From assembly GCA_027490575.1 (NCBI GenBank), contig JAIXXV010000042.1, positions 1-39,490 on the forward strand: 39,490 nucleotides of DNA, written 5' to 3'. The position numbers and the translations under genes were made by a program. Source of the DNA: a bacterium. Lineage in GTDB: Bacteria; Patescibacteriota; Minisyncoccia; Phycocordibacterales; CAIZLB01. The notes under the pieces were generated by a model. That model was not told the origin of the DNA and made no database searches. It was given only the letters and a program-made list of their open reading frames with translations. Shown piece after piece: positions 1 to 7,333 of this stretch (positions within the stretch are counted from its first letter, which is position 1; each line of letters opens with the position of its first letter).

Positions 1-1299
1 GTTATAAGGTTTCCAGCTGACTTGTTTGAGGTAACATCTGTTACTAGAAACAACTCTATATTGTCTTTATGGGTTGAAAATCCAGCATTCTCAAACTCTG
101 CTGGTACTATAAGTTTTGACGGAGGTCTTCCAACTCCAGGATTCAACGGTACTCAGGGATCTGTCATAACTTTCACTGCTAGGGCTAAAAAGGCAGGTCA
201 GGCAGAATTCTCATTTGCTAATGCTTCTGTGAGAGCCAACGACGGCTTTGGTACAGATGTGCTAAATAGTAGACAAGGAAGAACAGTGTCAGTAGTTGAT
301 AAAGCTCCTGTTTTGACAGAAGAAACTCCTGTACCACAAGTCCAGACTACAAACCTTACTCTACAGGTTACATCAGAGACGCACCCTTCTCAGGAGTCTT
401 GGTATAGCGATAACAACCCAGTGTTTAAGTGGAAAGTTCCTGCAGGAGCAGATGCTATACAGACTGGTATAGACAACAATGACTCAGGTTCTCCTCGAGT
501 AACATTTAGTCCTGCTATAAGTGAAAGAACTACTAAAAACTTAGAAGAAGGAACATGGTACTTCAAAGTCAGAGCTAGAAAAGATGGAAGGTTTGGCCCT
601 ATCACTACTTATATTGCTAGAGTAGACAAGACTAGTCCGAAGATTAATTCAGTAAAATTTGATTATGATGAAAAAACAAGAGCTCTAAATATCACCGCAG
701 ATGTTGTAGACGAAGTTTCAGGTCTAGACTATTTTGAAATATATGTAAATGACACCCTTGCTAAAAGTATTTCACCTACTGATTTTGTAAATGGTAAATA
801 TAGTCTCGCCGTTGATGTACCCGGAAACAATACAGTTAAGGTTTTGGCGGTTGATCGAGCTGGCAATGTTGCTGAATCATTGGGCAAGTTCTTTGTAACA
901 GAAAGAACATCAGTTCAATCAGAAAATGTTTCCCTTGATGGATTTAAAGAACAAAATATCTTTACAAGAGCTTACCTTTCATTGATTGGATTGTCTCCAC
1001 AGATATATATGTCTATCATCATTGCCTTGATGAGTATTATACTGTTGCTCGTAGTTGTGTATTCTGGTCGTCACTATATCAAGCTAAGACACAGACTAAA
1101 GGTTAGAGCTGCTTTGACTAGAGGTGACAACACTAGAGTGCTACTACTTGTTAAGAGACGTCTAGAAAGACATTTGGAAATATTGCAAAATATAAGACAC
1201 GGTAGAATTCTTACAGATGAAGAAAAAGCTATAAAAGAAGCGATAGAGATAGACTTGGATGAAGTTGATAGAGCTATAGAGGATATTGTTAAGGAGTAG
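1..1299 (+). CDS. Membrane-anchored cohesin-domain surface protein (5' end outside window)
   Basis: The frame is open from base 1, so the ATG used by the track (22) is internal and the N-terminus is missing. The first ~90 residues have cohesin-like features: a DLFEVTSV strand, a SAGTISFDGG turn, FTARAKKAGQAEFSF, and an ANDGFGTDVL end. About 200 residues of beta-rich, Ig/FnIII-like sequence follow. Near the C-terminus is one hydrophobic segment (MSIIIALMSIILLLVVVY) and then a basic, helical tail of ~75 residues with coiled-coil character. This gives an extracellular body, one membrane anchor and a cytoplasmic tail. Cohesin modules in non-cellulosomal bacteria are generally read as protein-protein or surface-attachment modules; no dockerin partner is visible here. 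The domain call is by eye. Confidence 0.7.
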   Translation, partial: VIRFPADLFEVTSVTRNNSILSLWVENPAFSNSAGTISFDGGLPTPGFNGTQGSVITFTARAKKAGQAEFSFANASVRANDGFGTDVLNSRQGRTVSVVDKAPVLTEETPVPQVQTTNLTLQVTSETHPSQESWYSDNNPVFKWKVPAGADAIQTGIDNNDSGSPRVTFSPAISERTTKNLEEGTWYFKVRARKDGRFGPITTYIARVDKTSPKINSVKFDYDEKTRALNITADVVDEVSGLDYFEIYVNDTLAKSISPTDFVNGKYSLAVDVPGNNTVKVLAVDRAGNVAESLGKFFVTERTSVQSENVSLDGFKEQNIFTRAYLSLIGLSPQIYMSIIIALMSIILLLVVVYSGRHYIKLRHRLKVRAALTRGDNTRVLLLVKRRLERHLEILQNIRHGRILTDEEKAIKEAIEIDLDEVDRAIEDIVKE

Positions 1300-1393
1300 G
1301 TTTTTCGGGGAGGGTCATCAGCGACAGTGGTTCAGGTATTGAAGATGGCAATTGTTCGTATATATCATATACATAGGATTCGCACGATACAGT

Positions 1394-1425
1394 GCTCGGC
1401 ACGATATGCATAATATTTGCCGAGC
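1394..1425 (+). terminator. Perfect 8-bp hairpin after the cohesin gene
   Basis: GCTCGGCA and TGCCGAGC are perfect inverted repeats with a 16-nt loop. The following sequence is TTTCG rather than a long T tract, so this is a weak intrinsic terminator at best. It lies ~95 nt past the cohesin stop and 40 nt before the next gene. Confidence 0.4.
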
Positions 1426-1464
1426 TTTCGTGATAATATATAACCGAACAATCAATAAACCACT

Positions 1465-1992
1465 ATGACCGACATCATCATAAACTATATTGGACTACTA
1501 ACACTCATCGCGGGATTTATCATTGGACTCGGTGCAGTTATTGTCATAGATATACACGGCCTTTTGGCACGACGCTCAGTGTATTGGACTGAGGCTACTA
1601 TTCGCACTCACAAAGTCACAAAGCCTATGATCTGGGTCGGTATATTTCTAGTGCTACTCGGTAGTATTATATTTTACGATTCAAAAGAGATTTTCGGATT
1701 GGCACTTATAAACATACAGCTTTTTATTATTGGTATACTTGTTTTAAATGGGTTTTTCCTCAGCTTTTATGTCAGCCCGTACTTGATAAGGATGGAGAGG
1801 TCAGGAAGGACCGTTGGTACTGAATATGGTGTTAGTGGTAGTGAGGGAGATAATGGTAGAGGGGCTAATTCTGATGACAAACTTTTACCAGCGCATTTAC
1901 AAAAAAAGATATTTTTCAGCTTGATACTTTCTGATATAGGATGGTGGGGAAGCGTCTTGATACTAGTGTGGGTTTTGGTTTCAGGGGTTTAG
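1465..1992 (+). CDS. Small polytopic membrane protein, function unknown
   Basis: 175 residues with four likely membrane segments: IGLLTLIAGFIIGLGAVIVI near the N-terminus, MIWVGIFLVLLGSIIF, INIQLFIIGILVLNGFFLSF, and a C-terminal SLILSDIGWWGSVLILVWVLV. A Gly/Ser/Asp-rich hydrophilic loop (GVSGSEGDNGRG) separates segments three and four. I recognise no family. The start is the first ATG after a plausible TGATAATAT -10 about 25 nt upstream; there is no SD motif. Confidence 0.6.
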   Translation: MTDIIINYIGLLTLIAGFIIGLGAVIVIDIHGLLARRSVYWTEATIRTHKVTKPMIWVGIFLVLLGSIIFYDSKEIFGLALINIQLFIIGILVLNGFFLSFYVSPYLIRMERSGRTVGTEYGVSGSEGDNGRGANSDDKLLPAHLQKKIFFSLILSDIGWWGSVLILVWVLVSGV

Positions 1993-2035
1993 GTTTTATA
2001 TAGAGAACCTGTCTTTATCGTAAAAGAGTAGTTAC

Positions 2036-2890
2036 TTAAACTTCCAAAATCCAACCCTTTACAATATCTTTCAATGATAAGTTTGCAGTAGACACCATCT
2101 TTGGGATTATAGAAGTATCTGTCATGCCAGGAATCGTATTTATCTCTAAGAAGTAAATCTTGTTGTCAGCTGTCACAATAAAATCTGAACGGGATAGATG
2201 TTTTGCTTTGAGATGTTTGTGGATGAGCAAAGCTTGTCTTTGTAGTTCATTTGTAAGTGATATGTCTATTTCTGCGGGACAAACTTCAGTTGCAAGTTTT
2301 TCAGGATTGTATTTATTTTCAAAATCAAAAAATTGTCCCTTAGGTATGATTTCAACTACTGGTAGGGTGATTGTCTCATTCCCATTTTCAATGACACCGA
2401 CTGTAAATTCTCTGCCTTTTATAGGTTCCTCTGTTAGAAAATCTGTCCCTTTGCTTGATGCCAGCAGAGCATCTAATTCTTCTTTTGATGCGCAGAGCTT
2501 GGAAGCAACAGATGACCCTCCATGTCTTGGTTTCGCAAATAGCGGAAAACTCGTTGTCTCTATTGGTGAAAGTATACCGATAGTCTGTGCAATATCTTTT
2601 GTAAATGTTTTATCAATGGCAATAGCGTGAGTGCTAATATCTGAAAATAAAAAGGGAACTTTTAGGTGTCTAAACAACCCTTGAAGGCTACCATCTTCAC
2701 CGCCGAGTCCGTGTATTATCGGTATAGCAGCATCAAAATCTTTAGAATATTTTATAAAGGTATCAGTGTCTTCAGGGAAAGTGAAAAGTGTGGTCTCGGC
2801 AAAGTCTATGAGTTTGCATAAATTGTTGGCTGATCTGATTGAAACCTCTCTTTCACCCGTTTCTCCTCCTGTTATTATGGCTATTTTCAT
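2036..2890 (-). CDS. ddl: D-alanine--D-alanine ligase family (ATP-grasp)
   Basis: The landmarks of D-Ala-D-Ala ligase are present in order. These are GGETGEREVSIRSAN at the N-terminus, HGLGGEDGSLQGLF, the ATP-grasp loop KPRHGGSSV, TEEPIKGREFTVGV, and SRSDFIVTADNKIYFLEINT followed by PGMTDTSIIPKM, which carries the metal-binding E-x-N and the omega-loop. At 284 residues it is near the usual 300-310. The enzyme joins two D-alanines for peptidoglycan precursors in the cytoplasm. The track start is too long; I use ATG 2890 because homologues begin at MKIAI and because TGG-TATCAT lies exactly 6 nt upstream, consistent with a leaderless mRNA. It is divergent from the phosphatase gene. Confidence 0.88.
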   Translation of the reverse strand: MKIAIITGGETGEREVSIRSANNLCKLIDFAETTLFTFPEDTDTFIKYSKDFDAAIPIIHGLGGEDGSLQGLFRHLKVPFLFSDISTHAIAIDKTFTKDIAQTIGILSPIETTSFPLFAKPRHGGSSVASKLCASKEELDALLASSKGTDFLTEEPIKGREFTVGVIENGNETITLPVVEIIPKGQFFDFENKYNPEKLATEVCPAEIDISLTNELQRQALLIHKHLKAKHLSRSDFIVTADNKIYFLEINTIPGMTDTSIIPKMVSTANLSLKDIVKGWILEV

Positions 2891-2896
2891 AACCAT

Positions 2897-2905
2897 ATGA
2901 TACCA
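2897..2905 (-). promoter_or_regulatory. Extended -10 (TGG TATCAT) of ddl, leaderless geometry
   Basis: Read on the minus strand, TGGTATCAT is followed by six bases (ATGGTT) and then the ATG of ddl. The transcription start would fall on or within 1-2 nt of the start codon. Confidence 0.5.
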
Positions 2906-2923
2906 GACTTTTAAAAGATAAAG

Positions 2924-2932
2924 TGATAAAAT
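2924..2932 (+). promoter_or_regulatory. Extended -10 (TGA TAAAAT) before the 22-codon mini-ORF
   Basis: TGATAAAAT is followed by six bases and then ATG 2939. Its geometry matches the other leaderless promoters of the window. Confidence 0.45.
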
Positions 2933-2938
2933 ATGTAA

Positions 2939-3007
2939 ATGAGCACGACAAAAGAAATCAAAACTGGAGTCGTCCATCAAGTACCAAAGGATATCAACAT
3001 AAAATGA
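2939..3007 (+). CDS. 22-residue mini-cistron overlapping the phosphatase start (ATGA)
   Basis: An ATG 6 nt after a TGA-TAAAAT -10 opens a 22-codon frame (MSTTKEIKTGVVHQV...INIK). Its TGA stop overlaps the ATG of the downstream phosphatase in an ATGA arrangement. It is too short for the ORF track. The downstream gene has no SD motif, so translational coupling from this leaderless mini-cistron is a plausible way to load ribosomes. It could instead be an untranslated leader with an accidental frame; coding status is not proven. Confidence 0.4.
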   Translation: MSTTKEIKTGVVHQVPKDINIK

Positions 3008-3471
3008 AAATATTATTTGTATGCAGGGGAAATGTCGGTAGAAGTCAGATAGCTGAAGCTTTACTAAAGAGGGAATTGAACGATGTGAAAATTGCAGAGG
3101 TGTCTAATAATCCGCCCGAGAATATAAAAGTTCTGTCAGCGGGGACTTTGCTAAGTGGACCTGAACAAGCAATAGGTGAACTGACCCCAGCAATAGACAA
3201 TGTGGTGGATGTAATGAAAGAGGTAGGTGTAGATGTTTCAAAAAACTTCCGTACTCAAATCACTGAGGAAATGGCAAATGATGCTGATCGAATTATTCTA
3301 GTGGTAGACGAAAGAGACCCTATTCCTGATTACCTTGTAAATAATCCAAAGGTTGAAAAATGGGATGTACTAGACCCCAAGGGGCAGTCCCTTGAGTTTA
3401 CTCGCCAGGTAAGAGATCAGATAAATATTTTTGTTAAGGATTTGGTGGCTGGTTTGCAAAAAGATCTGTAA
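3004..3471 (+). CDS. Low-Mr protein tyrosine phosphatase / ArsC-like protein
   Basis: The N-terminus MKILFVCRGNVGRSQIAEALL contains the CX5R P-loop (CRGNVGR) with the following Ser typical of low-molecular-weight tyrosine phosphatases and thioredoxin-type arsenate reductases. Near the C-terminus, ILVVDERDPIPDYL resembles the general-acid DP region. At 155 residues it fits the fold. The function could be phosphotyrosine/phosphoarginine hydrolysis or arsenate reduction; the sequence alone does not decide. I start at 3004, since the track's extra 27 residues precede the conserved first strand and cover the mini-ORF in another frame. Confidence 0.75.
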   Translation: MKILFVCRGNVGRSQIAEALLKRELNDVKIAEVSNNPPENIKVLSAGTLLSGPEQAIGELTPAIDNVVDVMKEVGVDVSKNFRTQITEEMANDADRIILVVDERDPIPDYLVNNPKVEKWDVLDPKGQSLEFTRQVRDQINIFVKDLVAGLQKDL

Positions 3472-3514
3472 GACGATGTCATTGAACACTTGTATGTTAA
3501 TAGGTTTGTCTTTT

Positions 3515-3522
3515 GCTATACT
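3515..3522 (+). promoter_or_regulatory. Extended -10 (TGC TATACT) of the Nudix gene
   Basis: TGC-TATACT is followed by AAACCC and then ATG 3529, a 6-nt leaderless geometry. Confidence 0.55.
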
Positions 3523-3528
3523 AAACCC

Positions 3529-3969
3529 ATGAAAAAAGGCGAAGACTATATCGGCGTAAGTGTCATATACCTATGTCACGACGGCAAAGGCAATATACTT
3601 TTTAACAAGCGTAGTCAAAACTGTCGTGACGAAAAAGGTAATTGGGATATTGGAGGCGGGGGATTGGACTTTGGAGATACAGTCGAGGGTACATTGCGAA
3701 AAGAGATCAAAGAAGAATACTGCACAAATGTTTTAAGTTTTGAATTTCTTGGATACAGGGATGTCCACCGGGTCAATGAGGGCAATAAGACTCATTGGGT
3801 CGCATTGGATTTTTTAGTATTAGTTGATAGAGATAGTGTCGGTAATGGCGAACCTCACAAATTTGATAAACTAGGGTGGTTTACATTGGATACTTTGCCA
3901 GCGCCGCTACATTCGCAATTACCAAAGTTTTTTGAGTTGTATAAAGGGAGGGTTGGTTTAGTGATCTAG
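3529..3969 (+). CDS. Nudix hydrolase
   Basis: A Nudix box is present around residues 45-67: GGGLDFGDTVEGTLRKEIKE followed by EY, matching GX5EX7REUXEE with a conservative E-to-D change at the first acidic position and the final G-U replaced by Cys-Thr. The catalytic R-E-x-x-E-E core is intact. At 146 residues it has typical single-domain size. Nudix enzymes cleave nucleoside diphosphates linked to another moiety; the substrate here is unknown. The earlier in-frame start of the track (3490) lies upstream of the TATACT box, so I use ATG 3529. Confidence 0.82.
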   Translation: MKKGEDYIGVSVIYLCHDGKGNILFNKRSQNCRDEKGNWDIGGGGLDFGDTVEGTLRKEIKEEYCTNVLSFEFLGYRDVHRVNEGNKTHWVALDFLVLVDRDSVGNGEPHKFDKLGWFTLDTLPAPLHSQLPKFFELYKGRVGLVI

Positions 3970-4117
3970 TTTATTTTATCGTTAATTATATTTACACTAC
4001 ATGTAGATAGCTTGATATAAAGAACTCTATGTGGCACTATATTCCTAGAAAAAATGATCGTTTTAGCTAAGGTAAGCATCAAATCGAAACCTAAACAAAA
4101 AAAAGAAAGGTAAAGTC

Positions 4118-4819
4118 ATGTCAAATCCAACGGTCAGTGATAGTGTTCAGTCTGTAGAACCTGCGCCTGTACTGGACTCAAAAGGGGTTCAGATATTGCC
4201 TGGTTCCATTGTCGGTATGAGTGATAGTGAAGGTAGATTTTCAGAGCACCAAGGTCTGGTGGTCTGTCCGCATTCCAATCTTGAGGATGAAGTCTACACG
4301 GTCGGTGTCTACTTCTACAGGGAGGTTGGAAGACATGAATTGCACGACCATAGTCCGAAAAGGCAGGTATTGCGTTTTGATATTTGGGATGAAAAATTCA
4401 AAAACGAAGACAGGTTTAGTCAGACAGATTTTCTGTTTGATGGAGACCGGTGGAAGCAATCACCGCGCGTTCACTTTTTTATGCCAAGTGAGCTAGTTGT
4501 TCATCCTAGATGGGAAATAAAGGTTGTGGTTGAGAGGTTATTCCATAACTATTGGCATCATTATTCACCTCTAGATCCTTGGCCATTAGACCCAAAGCTC
4601 TACATGTGCAACATTGAACATTGTGAGTCTCCGTCAGTTGACAATGCATATTTCAATGTTTGGGGAACCGTTTATCCAGTTCCAATGTGTAGTCAATGTC
4701 ACTTGCAATACAATGGTAAGTGCGGTGATGAGTGGCCTAAGCTCAAAAAAGAGTTTCTGGGCTTAGATGGCATACCTCTGCAAAAAGTTGAATCAGTCAA
4801 GGAATCAACAGTTCTGTGA
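4118..4819 (+). CDS. Orphan protein with C-terminal Cys cluster (possible zinc site)
   Basis: 233 residues, no recognised family. An acidic/hydrophobic N-terminal half (GSIVGMSDSEGRFSEHQG is SH3-like in flavour) is followed by an aromatic, His-rich middle (HNYWHHYSPLDPWPLDP). The C-terminal cluster has Cys in CNIEHC and CSQCHLQYNGKC, which could bind zinc. There is an SD-like AAAGG ~9 nt before the ATG, unlike most genes here, and a 148-nt spacer upstream that includes the palindrome CTACATGTAG (~3998). A strong terminator follows. Together these suggest a separately expressed, perhaps acquired, single gene. Function unknown. Confidence 0.6.
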   Translation: MSNPTVSDSVQSVEPAPVLDSKGVQILPGSIVGMSDSEGRFSEHQGLVVCPHSNLEDEVYTVGVYFYREVGRHELHDHSPKRQVLRFDIWDEKFKNEDRFSQTDFLFDGDRWKQSPRVHFFMPSELVVHPRWEIKVVVERLFHNYWHHYSPLDPWPLDPKLYMCNIEHCESPSVDNAYFNVWGTVYPVPMCSQCHLQYNGKCGDEWPKLKKEFLGLDGIPLQKVESVKESTVL

Positions 4820-4840
4820 GGGCACGTGTCTGTAAAATTT

Positions 4841-4875
4841 AACCCGTCTCGAGTAAAATTGAGACGGGTTTTTAT
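4841..4875 (+). terminator. Rho-independent terminator
   Basis: AACCCGTCTC and GAGACGGGTT form a perfect 10-bp stem with a 10-nt loop, followed by a T tract. It ends the 4118-4819 gene. Confidence 0.9.
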
Positions 4876-4925
4876 ATACACATTAAAATTTAAACTCCTT
4901 GAAATCTAAAAGAATTATGGCAATA

Positions 4926-4955
4926 AAAAGACCCCGCGACAACTGTGTCGCGAGG
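4926..4955 (-). terminator. Rho-independent terminator for the minus-strand secreted protein
   Basis: On the minus strand CCTCGCGACA, a short loop and TGTCGCGGGG form a GC-rich stem (one mismatch), followed by TCTTTTTATTG. It lies just past the stop of the 4980-5372 gene. Confidence 0.85.
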
Positions 4956-4979
4956 CCTAAGCTTCCGAATCCAAACTGA

Positions 4980-5372
4980 TTATTTCTCAACCACCACAAT
5001 TCTAGGGTAAATGATTTTCAATGAAGTAGCTCCCGTGTCCATGAATCTTATGAAGTAATCATTGACCACTACGGACACTTTTTTGTAGTCCTCAAGCTTG
5101 TGCACCCCTCCTTCTGTCTCAAGCTTGTCACTGATCTCTGTGCGCCAGTTGGCAATATTGGCCCTTTTGCTATTTGGTACATTCTCAAACCTGATTTGCA
5201 GATAGGGTACTGCCCCCGGCGCATCATTAGGATTGTAAAACATGATGTCCATGTTGGTGACACCTGTCACATCCTCGCTTTGAGACTGTGCCAACGTAGT
5301 GGTTGACCCGAAGGCGATGGCCAGGAAGGCGGATAGTGCCAATACGGCTAGTTTAATAATATTTGATTTCAT
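4980..5372 (-). CDS. Small secreted protein of unknown function
   Basis: 130 residues beginning with a signal peptide (MKSNIIKLAVLALSAFLAIA...TTTLAQS), cleavage probably after TLA. The mature ~100 residues are mixed alpha/beta with no Cys; I recognise no domain. The region after the signal peptide is SEDVTGVTNMDIMFYNPND. It stands alone between two terminators and its own promoter region, with a long structured leader upstream. No SD motif is seen. Confidence 0.7.
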   Translation of the reverse strand: MKSNIIKLAVLALSAFLAIAFGSTTTLAQSQSEDVTGVTNMDIMFYNPNDAPGAVPYLQIRFENVPNSKRANIANWRTEISDKLETEGGVHKLEDYKKVSVVVNDYFIRFMDTGATSLKIIYPRIVVVEK

Positions 5373-5411
5373 TCTGAGTGTGCTTTCTTTGTTCGTTTTT
5401 CTTGATGTGTT

Positions 5412-5465
5412 TTGGTCGCAATTTCAGAGAGTTGAGTCATTCAGCTCGCTGAATCTCGCGACCAA
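5412..5465 (-). promoter_or_regulatory. Structured 5' leader of the 4980-5372 gene
   Basis: TTGGTCGC (5412-5419) pairs perfectly with GCGACCAA (5458-5465). Inside lies ATTCAGC/GCTGAAT (5439-5454) with a 2-nt loop. A TTATAATAC -10 on the minus strand near 5500-5508 would give a ~115-nt leader containing this structure. It may be a cis-regulatory RNA or an operator. Confidence 0.5.
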
Positions 5466-5580
5466 TGCCTGCACGACAAGAATTCATGTCTTTTTGTATT
5501 ATAACATAATATAAATGTTTGTCTAGTTATGACTTTTGCGCGCGAAAGTGATTACAAAATGATAATCTGGCGACTAATCT

Positions 5581-5588
5581 GCTATACT
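5581..5588 (+). promoter_or_regulatory. Extended -10 (TGC TATACT) of the SIMPL gene
   Basis: TGC-TATACT is followed by TACCAC and then ATG 5595, a 6-nt leaderless geometry. Confidence 0.55.
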
Positions 5589-5594
5589 TACCAC

Positions 5595-6338
5595 ATGAAC
5601 ATCAAAAAACTATTCGACTATTCACAACCATTAGTAGCAGCTTCTACATTATTAGCATTGGCAATGATCATAGTGGTCATATACGGCTCTCAAGTTGTAT
5701 ACAGCATAAAGTTGGCAGGGGATACTATCGAGGTGACTGGCTCAGCCAAGACTTCGGTGGTGGCAGATACTGGGCGTCTCACTATAAACATTGAGACAAA
5801 GACTGGTCTAGACGATAAGCAAGCTGGTACCGCTCGTGTACAACGTGGAGTAGACTCAGTAGTGGCGTATCTAAAAACACAAGGGTTCACAGAGATGGAA
5901 ACTCCGGTAGGATTCACAAACACTGACTACTACTATCCTCAAAACGCACCTGCTGTGCAGACAGGCTACACCATATCTCGTTCTGTTGTAGTTAGAGGTA
6001 CTGATCTCGAAAAGATGAAAGTTATGGCAAATGATACTAGCAAGCTAGCCGGATCTGGCTACACAGTAACTACTGGTAGTTTTGAGCTGACATATAGCAA
6101 GCTCGATGAAGTTAGAGTAAGTCTACTTACTCAAGCTATAAAAGACGCGACTGATAGAGCGGGAGCTATTGCTCAGAACTCTGGACGTTCAGTTGGTAAA
6201 CTTAGAAATGCAGTCGGTGGAGTTGTACAAGTTTTGCCACAAGGCGGAGTTGATATAAGTGACTACGGTACATATGACACTGCTAGCATGAACAAGGATA
6301 TCATGGTGACTACTAGAGCGACGTTTGGTTTGAAGTAA
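5595..6338 (+). CDS. SIMPL (DUF541) domain protein, membrane anchored
   Basis: An N-terminal hydrophobic anchor (VAASTLLALAMIIVVIYGS) is followed by a SIMPL/DUF541 domain: DTIEVTGSAKTSVVADTGRL, the GFTEMETPVGFTNTDYYYPQ segment, YTISRSVVVRGTDLEKM, LLTQAIKDATDRAGAIAQ, and a C-terminal VTTRATFGL. These match the family's usual order; length 247 is normal. SIMPL proteins are periplasmic or cell-surface and mostly of unclear function (BP26/kinase-interaction names are historic). The start at 5595 rather than 5529 removes residues that would overlap the promoter. The DM13 gene follows 16 nt later. Confidence 0.82.
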   Translation: MNIKKLFDYSQPLVAASTLLALAMIIVVIYGSQVVYSIKLAGDTIEVTGSAKTSVVADTGRLTINIETKTGLDDKQAGTARVQRGVDSVVAYLKTQGFTEMETPVGFTNTDYYYPQNAPAVQTGYTISRSVVVRGTDLEKMKVMANDTSKLAGSGYTVTTGSFELTYSKLDEVRVSLLTQAIKDATDRAGAIAQNSGRSVGKLRNAVGGVVQVLPQGGVDISDYGTYDTASMNKDIMVTTRATFGLK

Positions 6339-6354
6339 TAGAAATCAAAAAATA

Positions 6355-6912
6355 ATGAACAAAAAATTAAAGTTTTCAATAATCACCATCATTGCAGTTG
6401 CAGTGCTCGCATTTGGTTATTGGACAATATCGCCATTCTTTATAAAAGTAGTTGTACAAGAAGATTTTCCGATTGATATGGTAGCGAATATGCAGGCGGG
6501 CACAGGGGCCACATCAACAAATGCTATTTTAGGTTCTTACACAGGTGCGACAATGAACCCTACAGACTTTCTAGAAAGGCAAGGTAAATTTGTCGGATAC
6601 GATAAAATTCACAATGGAACTGGTACGGGATCGATATACGTATTAAAAAATGATCAAGGTGAGACGATACGTCTTTTGAGATTTGAAGAAGGTTTTCAAG
6701 TAAACAACGGACCTGATCTTTTTGTTGGTTTTGGTAAAGATGGCAAATACGTGAAGGGGAGTGAAATATCAAAACTCAAAGGTACTGACGGTTCTCAAAA
6801 CTATGAAATACCATCATCAGTAGACCTCAGTCAATATGACAGTGTTTTTGTTTGGTGCAAGGCATTCTCAACTCCTTTCATAAGAGCAGATTTGTCTGAT
6901 ATGCAAAGATAA
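6355..6912 (+). CDS. Membrane-anchored DM13-domain protein
   Basis: A hydrophobic N-terminal segment (FSIITIIAVAVLAFGYW) leads into a ~100-residue DM13-like domain. Its marks are GKFVGYDKIHNGTGTGSIYV, LLRFEEGFQVNNGPDLFVGF, SKLKGTDGSQNYEIPSSVDL and SVFVWCKAFSTPFIRADL, with the conserved Cys in VWCKAF. DM13 has been proposed to act in extracytoplasmic electron transfer or redox chemistry. It probably shares an operon with the SIMPL gene (16-nt gap, no own -10). Confidence 0.82.
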   Translation: MNKKLKFSIITIIAVAVLAFGYWTISPFFIKVVVQEDFPIDMVANMQAGTGATSTNAILGSYTGATMNPTDFLERQGKFVGYDKIHNGTGTGSIYVLKNDQGETIRLLRFEEGFQVNNGPDLFVGFGKDGKYVKGSEISKLKGTDGSQNYEIPSSVDLSQYDSVFVWCKAFSTPFIRADLSDMQR

Positions 6913-6950
6913 TATACAAAGACAGTTGGAAAAAGTAAATCAAAATACTG

Positions 6951-6956
6951 TATAAT
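6951..6956 (+). promoter_or_regulatory. -10 (TATAAT) 7 nt before ATG 6964
   Basis: A consensus TATAAT is followed by AAGCACT and the start codon, which implies a leaderless or near-leaderless transcript. Confidence 0.5.
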
Positions 6957-6963
6957 AAGCACT

Positions 6964-7317
6964 ATGAATAATAAAATAATTGCAATAATAATATTAGTAA
7001 TTCTAGGTGTCACTGTTTTTTACTTTGCCAATTCTTATGAAGCTCCATTCAGACCCGAAACACAAGAGCAAGATTCAAAAGGTGGAATCTATGGTGATCA
7101 AGAACAAGTTGGAGCCGATAATCAAAATGGGACATCAACAGTCTCTCAAGCTAAGATAAATATTGATGAGGTCTGTGAGGGCGCTCTTGCTTATATGTCA
7201 TTTCCAGATGGTGAAGCTGCGGAAAAGTTTGTCGCTGATTGTAAAGATGGAAAGCATCCAGAAGTTATCAGACAATATATAGTGGATATGAATCTGGGGA
7301 CTGGGGCGCAGATATAG
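6964..7317 (+). CDS. Single-pass membrane protein, unknown function
   Basis: 117 residues. N-terminal anchor (IIAIIILVILGVTVFYFANS), a disordered Gln/Gly/Asp-rich linker, then a small helical C-terminal domain with two Cys (VCEGALAYMSFPDGEAAEKF ... ADCKDGKHPEVIRQYI) that could form a disulfide outside the membrane. Similar short Cys-pair domains are common in CPR secretomes, but I cannot name the family. The 7334 gene follows 16 nt later. Confidence 0.65.
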   Translation: MNNKIIAIIILVILGVTVFYFANSYEAPFRPETQEQDSKGGIYGDQEQVGADNQNGTSTVSQAKINIDEVCEGALAYMSFPDGEAAEKFVADCKDGKHPEVIRQYIVDMNLGTGAQI

Positions 7318-7333
7318 TTTTTTAAATACACAC

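Noticed and set aside
5299-5514. 71-aa plus-strand ORF over the promoter of the secreted-protein gene
   Set aside because: It covers the minus-strand signal peptide and leader; shadow frame without its own start signals.
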